DNA from: an uncultured Caulobacteraceae bacterium
GTDB lineage: Bacteria > Pseudomonadota > Alphaproteobacteria > Caulobacterales > Caulobacteraceae
Length of the DNA stretch: 17,830 bases
NCBI GenBank assembly: GCA_937910255.1
Contig: CALEOQ010000487.1
Location: 1 to 17,830, forward strand
Direction: 5' to 3'
Shown in pieces: positions 1 to 7,112 of the stretch. A program made the position numbers and the translations under genes. Under the pieces are notes generated by a model. That model did no database searches, was not told the origin of the DNA, and was given only the letters and a program-made list of their open reading frames with translations. Numbering within the stretch: position 1 is the stretch's first letter; each line of letters starts with the position of its first letter.

Positions 1-156
1 GTGGAAGGGTGTGAGCGTAGGAAGAGAAACGAGAGTAGGAACGTGCTAAGTAGGGATCGGAAGATGTGAGAGTTGAATGACAGTGTTTATAGCTTTGTAA
101 TGCTAGGCCGACGACACAGTACTACCCGCTTTCCCATCACGACGCTCTCCCGAGGT
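1..156. other. Illumina adapter-derived sequence at the contig start (artefact)
   Basis: This stretch is unlike the GC-rich remainder. From about 99 to 156 it aligns, with several substitutions and small gaps, to the full Illumina P5/TruSeq universal adapter: the AATG start, a degraded middle, then CTTTCCC and ACGACGCTCT near 129-148. Positions 55-64 (GATCGGAAGA) begin a degraded copy of the reverse-complement adapter. Positions 1-54 have a similar purine-rich look and may be another damaged copy. Genomic sequence appears to start at about 157. The short reading frame that begins at 73 is therefore not a gene. The 99-156 part is the surest; 1-54 is less certain. Confidence 0.88.
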
Positions 157-305
157 CGGCCACCCGCAAGGCCCTGGTCGATCTCGGCTGGACGATCGGC
201 GAGAGCGACGGCAGCTTCGGCGGCTATCAGGCCATCGAGCGCTGGCCCGGCCGCTATGCGGCGGCCACCGAGATGCGCAAGGACGGGGTGGCGCTGGCCT
301 ACTGA
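157..305 (+). CDS. Gamma-glutamyltransferase family protein, C-terminal fragment (5' cut by contig end)
   Basis: An open frame enters from the adapter junction and ends at TGA 303-305, giving about 48 residues. The tail contains LGWTIGES, then GGYQAIERWPGRY, and ends MRKDGVALAY. This resembles the C-terminus of the gamma-glutamyltranspeptidase small subunit: a 'GH/GW' segment, a glycine-rich strand followed by 'qaI', an 'RkDG' motif, and a terminal Gly/Ala-Tyr. Those enzymes are Ntn hydrolases that cleave gamma-glutamyl bonds, often of glutathione, in the periplasm. The catalytic threonine and the rest of the protein lie outside the contig. The downstream MmcQ/YjbR gene starts 16 nt later, so the two may share a transcript. 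The call rests on a short tail and is moderate. Confidence 0.6.
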
Positions 306-320
306 CCTGGGGAGGTCCCT

Positions 321-671
321 GTGACCGAAGCCGAGATGCGCGACATCATCCTCGCCTTCCCTGGCGCGGAGGAGGGCACGTCCTATGGCTATCCGTCCTT
401 CAAGGTGCGCGGCAAGTTCTTCACCCGCCTGCGAGGCGAGGACGGAAGCGTGGTGTTGAGCGACGTCGGCTTCGACGAGCGCGAAATGCTGATGGCGGCG
501 GAGCCCGCCACCTTCCACCTGACGCCGCACTATCAGAACTATCCCACCGTGCTCGCCCGGATCGAGCGCCCCGATCCGGGGACGCTGCACAGCCTGCTGG
601 AGCGCCGCTGGCGCAAGCTCGTCACCAAGGCGATGGCGAAAGCCTATGACGCGGCCCAGACGCCGCCTTAG
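321..671 (+). CDS. MmcQ/YjbR family (DUF419) protein
   Basis: This 116-residue protein starts at GTG 321, chosen because GGGGAGGT at 309-316 is a strong ribosome binding site with good spacing. It has the features of the MmcQ/YjbR fold: an N-terminal helix (EMRDIILAFPGAEEG), a strand-turn segment (YGYPSFKVRGKFFTRL), a central VVLSDV strand, and a C-terminal helix containing LLERRWRKLVTKAMAKAY. The family has a CyaY-like fold with a double-wing DNA-binding appearance. No enzymatic function is established, and none can be read here. It probably shares a transcript with the upstream transferase fragment (15-nt gap). Its stop codon TAG overlaps the TAA of the convergent UrcA gene in the four bases 668-671. 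Confidence 0.85.
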   Translation: MTEAEMRDIILAFPGAEEGTSYGYPSFKVRGKFFTRLRGEDGSVVLSDVGFDEREMLMAAEPATFHLTPHYQNYPTVLARIERPDPGTLHSLLERRWRKLVTKAMAKAYDAAQTPP

Positions 672-964
672 CGGGCGGCGTACTGCTGGCCGATGCCGAC
701 AGCGGCGCGGGCCTGGGCCAGGGTGTCCTGGTAGCAGTCCGAGCGCGTCACCGTGCGCTTGAGGGTGCGCACGCTGCCCTCGTGGCCGCCACAGGCGGCG
801 AAGGCGGCCCGCTCCACCCGCCGCTCCAGACGCTGGGCGTCCTCAGGATTGGCGGGATTGAGGTTGGTGACATTGACCTTGGCCTGGCCCGTCACAGCCG
901 GCGCCGCGAGGACCGGAGTCGCCAGAAGCGCCGCGGCCAGCGCGGCGGAAGCAAGCTTGAACAT
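668..964 (-). CDS. UrcA family secreted protein
   Basis: This 98-residue protein starts at ATG 964, chosen over an in-frame start nine codons upstream because GGGAG lies just before it and translation then begins directly at a signal peptide (MFKLASAALAAALLATPVLAA, cleavage near residue 21). The mature part has the UrcA pattern: a strand (KVNVTNLNPANPEDAQRL), a helix rich in Arg and Ala (RRVERAAFAAC), one Cys-Gly, then a second Cys (SDCYQDTLAQARAAV). The two cysteines probably form a disulfide in the periplasm. UrcA proteins are common in Caulobacterales and sphingomonads, and their function is unknown. It is convergent with the MmcQ/YjbR gene with a 4-nt overlap, so neither gene has room for its own terminator. 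Confidence 0.82.
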   Translation of the reverse strand: MFKLASAALAAALLATPVLAAPAVTGQAKVNVTNLNPANPEDAQRLERRVERAAFAACGGHEGSVRTLKRTVTRSDCYQDTLAQARAAVGIGQQYAAR

Positions 965-1118
965 TTTCGTCTCCCTAATGACCGACCCCACGGCGGCGGC
1001 TCTGACGGCCGCTCGGAGTCCGTTGGGTCACGTGAGGGAAGATGGGGAGCAAATGAGGCCAGCGGAAGGCCCGGGGCTCCCCGCCCCTGGCGCGCGCAGC
1101 GCCCGCCTCTCAACCGTC

Positions 1119-1141
1119 ATCCTGGGCCTTGCGCCCAGGAT
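1119..1141. repeat. REP-like intergenic palindrome (hairpin)
   Basis: A perfect 9-bp inverted repeat, ATCCTGGGC at 1119-1127 and GCCCAGGAT at 1133-1141, flanks the 5-nt loop CTTGC. It is embedded in the context GTCATCCTGGGC...GCCCAGGATCC. Closely similar 'GTCATCC-GGGC-TTG-GCCC-GGATCC' palindromes are scattered between genes in many Caulobacter relatives and other alphaproteobacteria, so this is probably one unit of such a family. It lies 30 nt beyond the stop of the minus-strand gene at 1171 and could end that transcript, although no T-run follows. The rest of the 206-bp gap 965-1170 shows nothing recognisable. Confidence 0.65.
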
Positions 1142-1170
1142 CCCTCGTCGAGGCGGGGGAGACGCTGCGC

Positions 1171-1398
1171 CTAGAACTCGTCTTCAATCGCCGAGCGGAA
1201 CTGTTCGAAGATCTCGGCGGCCCGCTGGTTGTTGTAGGGCTCGGGCTCGGGCTCCACGACGGGCTCGGGCGCAGGGCCGCCATGCAGGCGGCCAGCCACC
1301 GCCCCGTCTTGCACGAGGATCAGGACTTCGCCCTCGGCAAGGCCGGAGAGCAGCTGGGCGACCCTGGGGGGCAGGTCGTCGAGGTCGAGGCGCTTCAT
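1171..1398 (-). CDS. Small hypothetical protein with Phd-antitoxin-like N-terminus
   Basis: This 75-residue protein starts at ATG 1398 and ends at TAG 1171-1173. The first 40 residues (MKRLDLDDLPPRVAQLLSGL, then AEGEVLILVQDGAVAGRLHG) resemble the N-terminal strand-helix-strand of Phd/YefM antitoxins ('elP..v..lL..l..GE.vlL..dG..vArl'). The second half is a proline/glutamate linker (PEPVVEPEPEP) and a C-terminal acidic helix ending in AIEDEF. No toxin gene lies beside it, so if it is Phd-like it is an orphan. The 96-bp gap to ubiD, on the other strand, should hold both promoters. Coding status is supported by third-position GC bias and by the absence of any competing gene. The functional call is tentative. 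Confidence 0.6.
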   Translation of the reverse strand: MKRLDLDDLPPRVAQLLSGLAEGEVLILVQDGAVAGRLHGGPAPEPVVEPEPEPYNNQRAAEIFEQFRSAIEDEF

Positions 1399-1494
1399 GG
1401 GCGCGAAATCTAGCGGCAAGCCCGCCCGGCGCAAAGGGTGACAGCGGGCCAGGGCCGCCCTAAGTCCTGGGATCAGATCACCCTGGGAGGGCTC

Positions 1495-3012
1495 ATGGCC
1501 TATCGGTCGCTGCGGGAATTCATCGCCAAGCTGGAAGCCGCCGGCGAACTGGTGCGGGTGTCTGAGCCGGTCTCCACCGTCCTGGAGATGACCGAAATCC
1601 ATCGCCGCCTGCTGAAGCAGGGGGGCCCGGCGGTCCTGTTCGAGCACGTCATCCGCGCCGATGGCGAGCGCTCGCCCATGCCCTGCCTGGTGAACCTGTT
1701 CGGCACGGTCAAGCGGGTGGCCATGGGGGTGACGCTGGAGGGTCGCGAGCGGACCACGGCGGCCGACCTGCGCGAGGTGGGCGAACTGCTGGCCTTCCTC
1801 CGCGCGCCTGAGCCGCCCCGGGGTCTGAAGGACGCGCTGGACATGCTGCCGCTGGCCAAGACCGTCATGGCCATGCGCCCGGCCACGGTGAAGAAGGCGC
1901 CTGTGCAGGAGATCGTCTGGACCGGCGACCAGATCGACCTGACCAAGCTGCCCATCCAGACCTGCTGGCCGGGCGAGCCCGCCCCGCTCATCACCTGGCC
2001 GCTGGTGGTCACCAAGGGGCCGTCCACCGATCGGGAGGACGACTACAATCTCGGCATCTATCGCATGCAGGTGCTGGGCAAGGATCGCACCATCATGCGC
2101 TGGCTGGCCCACCGGGGCGGCGCCCAGCACCACCGGCGCTGGAAGGCGGCCGGCAAGCCCGACGCCCTGCCCGCCTGCGCGGTCCTGGGCGCCGATCCCG
2201 GCACCATCCTGGCGGCGGTGACGCCGGTGCCTGAGACCCTGTCGGAATACCAGTTCGCCGGCCTGATGCGCGGCGCCAAGGCCGAGTTGGTGGCGGCCAA
2301 GACCGTGCCCCTGATGGTGCCGGCGGAGGCCGAGATCGTCATCGAGGGTCACGTCCTGCTGGACGAATATGCCGACGAAGGCCCGTACGGGGACCACACC
2401 GGCTATTACAATTCGGTCGAGAAGTTCCCGGTCTTCCAGGTCAGCGCCATCACCATGCGCCGGGACCCCATCTATCTGACCACCTTCACCGGCCGGCCGC
2501 CGGACGAGCCCAGCGTGCTGGGCGAGGCGCTGAACGAGGTCTTCATTCCCCTGCTGCGCCAGCAGTTCCCGGAGATCGTCGACTTCTGGCTGCCGCCGGA
2601 GGGCTGCTCCTACCGGATCGCCGTGGTGTCGATGAAGAAGGCCTATCCAGGCCACGCCAAGCGCGTGATGATGGGCGTCTGGAGCTATCTGCGGCAGTTC
2701 ATGTACACCAAGTGGGTGATCGTCGTGGACGACGACATCGACGCCCGCGACTGGAAAGACGTCATGTGGGCGCTGTCGACCCGCATGGACCCGGCCCGGG
2801 ACATCACCCTCGTGGAGGGCACCCCTATCGACTATCTGGACTTCGCCTCACCCGAGAGCGGCCTGGGCTCGAAGATCGGCCTGGACGCCACCAACAAGTG
2901 GCCGCCGGAAACCCACCGCGAATGGGGCGAGAAGCTCGACATGGACGCGGCCACCGTCGCCCGGGTCACCGACCGCTGGGCGAGCCTCGGCCTGCCGCCC
3001 CTGAAGGGCTGA
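1495..3012 (+). CDS. ubiD: UbiD family prFMN-dependent decarboxylase
   Basis: This 505-residue protein is close to the length of E. coli UbiD (497). The start is ATG 1495 with GGGAGG at 1485-1490; an upstream in-frame start at 1438 is rejected for lack of such a site. Family motifs are clear: the N-terminal MAYRSLREFIAKLEAAGEL, DDYNLGIYRMQV with the cofactor-region arginine R190, RWLAHRGGAQHH, and E291-Y-A-D-E295-GPYGDHTGYY, which carries the acidic active-site residues. In ubiquinone synthesis UbiD removes the carboxyl group from polyprenyl-4-hydroxybenzoate in the cytoplasm, using prenylated FMN supplied by UbiX. No ubiX is in the window. The family also contains decarboxylases for other aromatic acids, but the length and motif set fit the ubiquinone enzyme best. 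Confidence 0.9.
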   Translation: MAYRSLREFIAKLEAAGELVRVSEPVSTVLEMTEIHRRLLKQGGPAVLFEHVIRADGERSPMPCLVNLFGTVKRVAMGVTLEGRERTTAADLREVGELLAFLRAPEPPRGLKDALDMLPLAKTVMAMRPATVKKAPVQEIVWTGDQIDLTKLPIQTCWPGEPAPLITWPLVVTKGPSTDREDDYNLGIYRMQVLGKDRTIMRWLAHRGGAQHHRRWKAAGKPDALPACAVLGADPGTILAAVTPVPETLSEYQFAGLMRGAKAELVAAKTVPLMVPAEAEIVIEGHVLLDEYADEGPYGDHTGYYNSVEKFPVFQVSAITMRRDPIYLTTFTGRPPDEPSVLGEALNEVFIPLLRQQFPEIVDFWLPPEGCSYRIAVVSMKKAYPGHAKRVMMGVWSYLRQFMYTKWVIVVDDDIDARDWKDVMWALSTRMDPARDITLVEGTPIDYLDFASPESGLGSKIGLDATNKWPPETHREWGEKLDMDAATVARVTDRWASLGLPPLKG

Positions 3013-3043
3013 ACCCACATTCCTTAGCGCCGCAGGCGTCGTC

Positions 3044-3150
3044 AAAGAGGGGACACGAAGAACTCAAAGACAGCCAAGGACACGAAGAAGATGGCCGCTG
3101 CGCCTTTGTGTCCTTCGCGCCCCTTCGTGTGCTTCGTGTCGCCCCTTTTT
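3044..3150. repeat. Long imperfect inverted repeat built from ACACGAAG units; likely two-way terminator
   Basis: The gap between the convergent ubiD and eamA-like genes folds into a long interrupted hairpin. The inner arms AAGGACACGAAG (3076-3087) and CTTTGTGTCCTT (3104-3115) pair at 11 of 12 positions around a 16-nt loop. The outer arms GGGGACACGAAG (3049-3060) and CTTCGTGTCGCCCC (3132-3145) pair with a 2-nt bulge, and a T-run follows at 3146-3150. The unit ACACGAAG occurs twice on the left, and its complement CTTCGTGT twice on the right (3123-3130 and 3132-3139). Repeats of this 'ACACGAAG/AAGGACAC' type occur between genes in many bacterial genomes. Terminating ubiD is the likely local effect. 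Confidence 0.75.
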
Positions 3151-3167
3151 CGCGCTGCGCGCAGGAG

Positions 3168-4070
3168 TCAGGCCGCGGGCGGCGGCAGCCTTCGGGCCGC
3201 GACGATGGGCCAGAGGATGTTGAGGGCGAGGCCGGCCATCACCAGGCTGGCCGCAGCGATCTTCCAGACCGGCATGGCCTCCCCCAGCAGCAGGGCTGAG
3301 GCGCCCATGCCGAACACCGGCACCAGCAGGGCCATGGGGGTGATGGTCGCGGCTGGATGGCGCGCCAGCAGCCAGCCCCAGGCGGCATAGCCGAACAGGG
3401 TGTTGCCCGCCGACTGCCAGGCCACCGCCGCCCAGGCCGCCGGGCTCGCCTCACCCAGGGCCTGGCGCACCATCGGCCACCCCTCCATGACCAGCGACAT
3501 CGCCACCAGGGGCGGGACGGAGAACAGGCTCGCCCAGACCACATAGGCCAGCATGTTCACCCGGCCGCTCAGCTTGGCCACATGGTTGCCGCCGGCCCAG
3601 CCCATGGCCGCCAGGATCACCAGGACGAGGCCGAGCGGCGTGGTCGTGCGGTCCGAATGGGCCAGGATCACCCCGATCCCGGCGGTGGCCAGCACCAGCG
3701 CGGCGACCTGGAAGAGCCTGACCCGCTCCCCGGTCGCAGCCATGGCCAGGCCGATGGTGAAGAAGACCTGTACCTGCACCACCAGCGAGGCCAGGCCCGG
3801 CGAGATCTGGCCGTTCATGGCGATGTAGAGCAGGCCAAACTGGCCGGCGCCGATCAAAACCCCATAGGCCGCCAGATGGCCCCAAGGGACCTTGGGGCGC
3901 GGCAGGAGGAAGACAGCGGGGACCAGGGCGAAGAAGAACCTCAACGCCGCAAAGGCCAGGGGCGGCAGCTCGACCAGGCCATACTTGATGACCACGAAGT
4001 TGGTCCCCCACACCGCCACCACCGCCAGGGCCAGCAGGAAGTGGGGCAGGGGCAGGGCGGCGACGGGCAT
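3168..4070 (-). CDS. eamA: EamA family drug/metabolite exporter (O-acetylserine/cysteine exporter-like)
   Basis: This 300-residue inner-membrane protein has about ten hydrophobic segments in two EamA repeats, and its length matches E. coli EamA/YdeD (299). Resemblance to that protein is strong and colinear: an early VVAVWGTNFVVIKYGL, PPLAFAALRFFFALVPA, RPKVPWG, SPGLASLVVQVQVFFTI with GERV, GWAGGN, FGYAAWGWLLARHP and LLVPVFGMGASALLLGE. The family exports small metabolites such as O-acetylserine and cysteine; the substrate here is inferred from similarity only. The start is set at ATG 4070 (MPVAALPLPHF), because the frame upstream to 4199 encodes a charged, non-conserved stretch and this start gives the usual length. 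The ribosome binding site is weak. It converges on ubiD and diverges from the MAPEG gene. Confidence 0.83.
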   Translation of the reverse strand: MPVAALPLPHFLLALAVVAVWGTNFVVIKYGLVELPPLAFAALRFFFALVPAVFLLPRPKVPWGHLAAYGVLIGAGQFGLLYIAMNGQISPGLASLVVQVQVFFTIGLAMAATGERVRLFQVAALVLATAGIGVILAHSDRTTTPLGLVLVILAAMGWAGGNHVAKLSGRVNMLAYVVWASLFSVPPLVAMSLVMEGWPMVRQALGEASPAAWAAVAWQSAGNTLFGYAAWGWLLARHPAATITPMALLVPVFGMGASALLLGEAMPVWKIAAASLVMAGLALNILWPIVAARRLPPPAA

Positions 4071-4202
4071 GGGGCGAGAGCCTGGGGGACGGAACGGGCG
4101 CTCATGTGGCGCTTGGCGCCGGGCTTGTCCATGGCGGCGTCCATGCTCGTCTTGAAAGGGGCGATCCCCCCTTGCCCCACGGGCGAATTCGCAGTCCAAC
4201 TG

Positions 4203-4228
4203 CCCCCCGTGCGGGGGCGCACGGGGGG
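4203..4228 (+). promoter_or_regulatory. GC hairpin overlapping the ribosome binding site of the MAPEG gene
   Basis: Perfect 11-bp arms, CCCCCCGTGCG (4203-4213) and CGCACGGGGGG (4218-4228), enclose a GGGG loop. The right arm is the only purine-rich stretch able to act as a Shine-Dalgarno sequence, and it ends 6 nt before the ATG at 4235. If the hairpin forms in the mRNA, it would hide the ribosome binding site. Whether it is regulatory or only a GC-rich coincidence cannot be told from sequence. The remaining gap 4071-4202 presumably holds the divergent promoters, but none stands out. Confidence 0.5.
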
Positions 4229-4234
4229 ACCACC

Positions 4235-4636
4235 ATGAACCTGATCACGTCGGGACACGCCGCAGCGCTCTGGACGGGCCTGCATCTCTTTCTGCTGCTG
4301 GCGCTGTCGATGCTGGTGGTTCGCCAGCGGCAGCGGCACAAGGTGGCCTTTGGCGACGACGGCATTCCGGAGCTGGCCCAGGCGATCCGGGCCTTCGGCA
4401 ACGCCACCGAATACATTCCCGCCGGACTGGCCGCCATCGGCGTGCTGGCCCTGGTGGAGGCCCCGCCCCTGGCGGTTCACATCTCGGGTCTGGCGCTGTT
4501 CTCGGGCCGGGTGATGCACGCCGTCGGCCTGTCGCAGAGCGGCGGCGCCTCGCTGCCGCGGGCCATCGGCGTGACCCTGACCTGGATATCCTACGTCTTC
4601 GCCGGCGTCGCCCTGCTGTTCTACGCCATCGTCTGA
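4235..4636 (+). CDS. MAPEG family integral membrane protein
   Basis: This 133-residue protein has four predicted membrane helices, around residues 7-28, 57-78, 80-100 and 108-131, the normal layout of bacterial MAPEG proteins (membrane-associated proteins in eicosanoid and glutathione metabolism). The family signature is seen in RAFGNATEYIPAGLA, with the Asn and Glu-x-x-Pro that line the glutathione site in characterised members, followed by SGRVMHAVGL. Some members are microsomal glutathione transferases, but most bacterial ones have no assigned substrate. The start at ATG 4235 is chosen because the longer frame from 4106 would add a charged, proline-rich, non-family extension. A hairpin covers the putative ribosome binding site. 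The gene converges on the TonB-dependent receptor. Confidence 0.85.
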   Translation: MNLITSGHAAALWTGLHLFLLLALSMLVVRQRQRHKVAFGDDGIPELAQAIRAFGNATEYIPAGLAAIGVLALVEAPPLAVHISGLALFSGRVMHAVGLSQSGGASLPRAIGVTLTWISYVFAGVALLFYAIV

Positions 4637-4685
4637 GCCGCGACGACGAAGGCGAGGAACGCCGCGCGCGCCGTCTGGCCGAGAT

Positions 4686-4718
4686 CGCCAAGGGGCGGCC
4701 CAGACCTGCCCCTTGGCG
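4686..4718. terminator. Hairpin between convergent genes, likely bidirectional terminator
   Basis: Perfect 11-bp arms, CGCCAAGGGGC (4686-4696) and GCCCCTTGGCG (4708-4718), flank an 11-nt loop. It lies 49 nt past the MAPEG stop and 13 nt past the receptor stop on the other strand. No T-run follows on either side, so intrinsic termination would rely on the strong stem alone. Confidence 0.6.
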
Positions 4719-4730
4719 CGCCCTGGCCCC

Positions 4731-7010
4731 TCAGAATGCGTATCGGGCGAAGACGCCGACGGTGCGGTGGGCGTCGCGGGAGACGCGGTGGGTCAGCGAC
4801 ATGGTGCTGTACTGCTCGAAGGCGGTGGAGAAGTATTCGTCGAACAGGTTTCGGCCGTAGACGCCGAACTCGAAATCGCTGTTGACGGGCGACAGGCTGA
4901 CGCGGCCATTGGCCATGCCGAAGCCGGGAACTTCCGTGTTTGGCCGTTCGCCGATCTGCGACCAGACCTTGCTGCGATAGGCATAATCGAAGCTAGCCCG
5001 CAGGCGCAGGTTCGAGCCGACCTCCCCATCATAGTCGAGGCCGACCGCGCCCTGCCACTTCGGCGCGTTAGAGAGCGCGGTGCCGCTGTAGTCGGTGGTG
5101 GCGTTGTAGACATAGTCGGTGAACTCGGCGTTGAGATAGGTCAGCCCGCCGTCCACCGTCAGGCCAGGGATGACGCGCCAGGCGAAGCTCGCCTCGACCC
5201 CCTGGCTTCTCAGGCCCCCGGCATTGCCGACCGCAATGACCGAGACCGGATTGCCGGGCACGAAGGTGAGGAGGGAGGTCTGGAAGTCGGAGAACTCCGA
5301 GCGGAAGAGGTCAAGGTTCAGCCGCACGCGGCGCTGGAAAATCTCCGACTTCACCCCGACTTCGATGCTCTCCACGGTCTCGTCGCCATAGGGGGAGTAG
5401 TTGTTGCCGACGAAGGCGGCCCCGCCGGGCTTGTAGCCTGTGGCGTAGGTGACATAGGCCATGGCGTCGTCGTTCAGCCGGTACTGACCGGCGATGCGGT
5501 AGGAGATGTTCTCCCCCTCCACCTCGCCATAGGTCTGAAGCGGCGCCTGGCCGGTTGGGGTGAAGGTGACCGGCACGCCGGTGAACGGAACGGGGTCCAT
5601 CCAGAAGAAGTCGATGCCCTGGCTATTGTCGTCGCGGGTATAGCGGGCGCCGAGAGAGGCGGTGAGCCGGGGTGTGAGATTGAACTTCAATTGGCCAAAG
5701 GCCGCCGCGCTGATGCTGGTCGTTCGGTAGCGGACGGCGTTGCCGGGATCGCCCGCCACGCCGGTGGTGGTGAAGTAGCTGGTCAGCGGCGTCCCGGCCG
5801 CGGTGACGAGGGGCGCGCCGAAGGTCACCCACTGGATCTGCGTCGCGTCCTGGTCGAGCCGGTTATAGAAGAGGCCGCCGAGGTATTCGACGAAGCCGCC
5901 GGTCGGCGAGGCCCAGCGGAGCTCCTGGCTGAACTTCCAGCTCTTCAGCGCGCCCTCATTGAAGGGCACGAAGGCCCACTTGTCGGTCGGGGCGAAGTTG
6001 CCGGGGCCGACGCCTGTGAAGCGGGTGTCGCGATAGGCGGTGACCGAGGTCAGGGTGTCGCGGCCGATCTGGATCTCGCCGCGCAGACTGTGCCCCCAGC
6101 TGGAGCTTTCGGTCCTGCCCTTGTGGCTGTCGGCGCTGTCGTCATTGGTCAGGCCTGGCGTGACGCCGTTAGCGATCTGCAGCTCGGTGAAGAAGGCCGA
6201 GCCGCCGCCAACGGTGGTTCTGTTGTTGTTGTCCCAGTGGTGGCCGTAGTCGTGGGCGTAGGTGACCTCCACCCTGTCGTTCGGGCGGAACAGCAGCTTG
6301 GCGCGATAGCCGTAATCCTCGAAGGAATTGAACGGGCGGTCGAGCACCGTATAGCGGCCCGGTCCCTCCTGCCCCTGGGCGAAGGCTGAGACGCGCAGGG
6401 CGAGCTCCTCGCCCAGGGGGGCGTTGACCACCACGCTGGCGGCCCGGTCGGCCCGCTCGCCATAGCTGAACTCGCCCTTGGCGGAAAAGCCGCCAAAGTC
6501 CGGCTGGGCTGTGGTGACGGCGATGACGCCCGAGGTGGCGTTCTTGCCGAAGAGAGTCCCTTGCGGCCCCTTCAGCACGTCGATCTGCGAGATGTCGGTG
6601 AGGCCGAGGAGGCCGTTGTCGCGCTGGGCGTCCATGACCACGTCATCGACCACCAGGCTGACCGACTTTTCGTTGGAATAGTCCCACGAGGTGCTGCCCA
6701 CCCCGCGGATCTGGAAGGCCGAGCCATTGGTCGTGTCGAACTGTACGCCCGGAACCAGGTACTGCAGGTCGGTCACGACGCGGAAGTTGGAGTCCGCCAG
6801 AGCCTCGCCGCTGACCGAGGCGACGGACAATGGCACGTCCTGCAGCGGCGCAGCGCGGCGCTCAGCCGTGACGATGACGGTCTCCAGCTCGACCTCAAGA
6901 CTGCCTGACGCCGAAGATCCCGGCTCGGCGGCGTACGCCTGTGCGAAGGACAGGCTGGCCAGGGCGGCGCCGGCCAGCAGGGCGGCTTGATGATGATGAC
7001 GTGCGGACAT
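4731..7010 (-). CDS. TonB-dependent outer-membrane receptor
   Basis: This 759-residue receptor starts at ATG 7010 with GGGGA upstream. It has a signal peptide (about residues 1-27, with a His-rich start, MSARHHHQ, and a cut near AYA-AEP). A TonB-box-like VIVTAERR near residue 45 is followed by a plug domain containing LQDVPLSVASVSG, FQIRGVG, VVDDVVMDAQ and the conserved VLKGPQGTLFGKNATSGVIAV. The remaining roughly 550 residues form the beta-barrel, ending in aromatic RYAF. There is no N-terminal signalling (STN) domain, so it does not act through a sigma/anti-sigma pair. These receptors import siderophores, vitamins, sugars or other large substrates. The ligand here is unknown. The double-TetR gene just upstream on the same strand and the PHP phosphoesterase beyond it suggest a dedicated uptake locus. 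Confidence 0.92.
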   Translation of the reverse strand: MSARHHHQAALLAGAALASLSFAQAYAAEPGSSASGSLEVELETVIVTAERRAAPLQDVPLSVASVSGEALADSNFRVVTDLQYLVPGVQFDTTNGSAFQIRGVGSTSWDYSNEKSVSLVVDDVVMDAQRDNGLLGLTDISQIDVLKGPQGTLFGKNATSGVIAVTTAQPDFGGFSAKGEFSYGERADRAASVVVNAPLGEELALRVSAFAQGQEGPGRYTVLDRPFNSFEDYGYRAKLLFRPNDRVEVTYAHDYGHHWDNNNRTTVGGGSAFFTELQIANGVTPGLTNDDSADSHKGRTESSSWGHSLRGEIQIGRDTLTSVTAYRDTRFTGVGPGNFAPTDKWAFVPFNEGALKSWKFSQELRWASPTGGFVEYLGGLFYNRLDQDATQIQWVTFGAPLVTAAGTPLTSYFTTTGVAGDPGNAVRYRTTSISAAAFGQLKFNLTPRLTASLGARYTRDDNSQGIDFFWMDPVPFTGVPVTFTPTGQAPLQTYGEVEGENISYRIAGQYRLNDDAMAYVTYATGYKPGGAAFVGNNYSPYGDETVESIEVGVKSEIFQRRVRLNLDLFRSEFSDFQTSLLTFVPGNPVSVIAVGNAGGLRSQGVEASFAWRVIPGLTVDGGLTYLNAEFTDYVYNATTDYSGTALSNAPKWQGAVGLDYDGEVGSNLRLRASFDYAYRSKVWSQIGERPNTEVPGFGMANGRVSLSPVNSDFEFGVYGRNLFDEYFSTAFEQYSTMSLTHRVSRDAHRTVGVFARYAF

Positions 7011-7112
7011 GGGTCCAGATCCCCGAAGTGTGCGTTCACATGGCCACTATCAGCGCTTCGTGACGGTTGCGTTACGCATGTACGGGTATTGGCCCATTTC
7101 TATAGGCGATCA

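Noticed and set aside
73..324. 83-residue open frame at the contig start
   Set aside because: It begins inside adapter sequence and runs in a different frame from the transferase tail.
753..1463. 236-residue plus-strand open frame across the UrcA gene and intergenic region
   Set aside because: It is Arg/Ala/Pro-rich, spans intergenic repeats, and is antisense to the UrcA gene; there is no domain.
1171..2655. 494-residue minus-strand open frame opposite ubiD
   Set aside because: It is the antisense shadow of ubiD in high-GC DNA, and its sequence is His/Gln/Arg/Gly-rich with no family motifs. Only its last 75 codons (1171-1398) form a separate plausible gene.
4713..6389. 558-residue plus-strand open frame opposite the TonB receptor
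   Set aside because: It is antisense to a clear receptor gene, has low-complexity Val/Gly/Ala/Glu composition and no recognisable domain.
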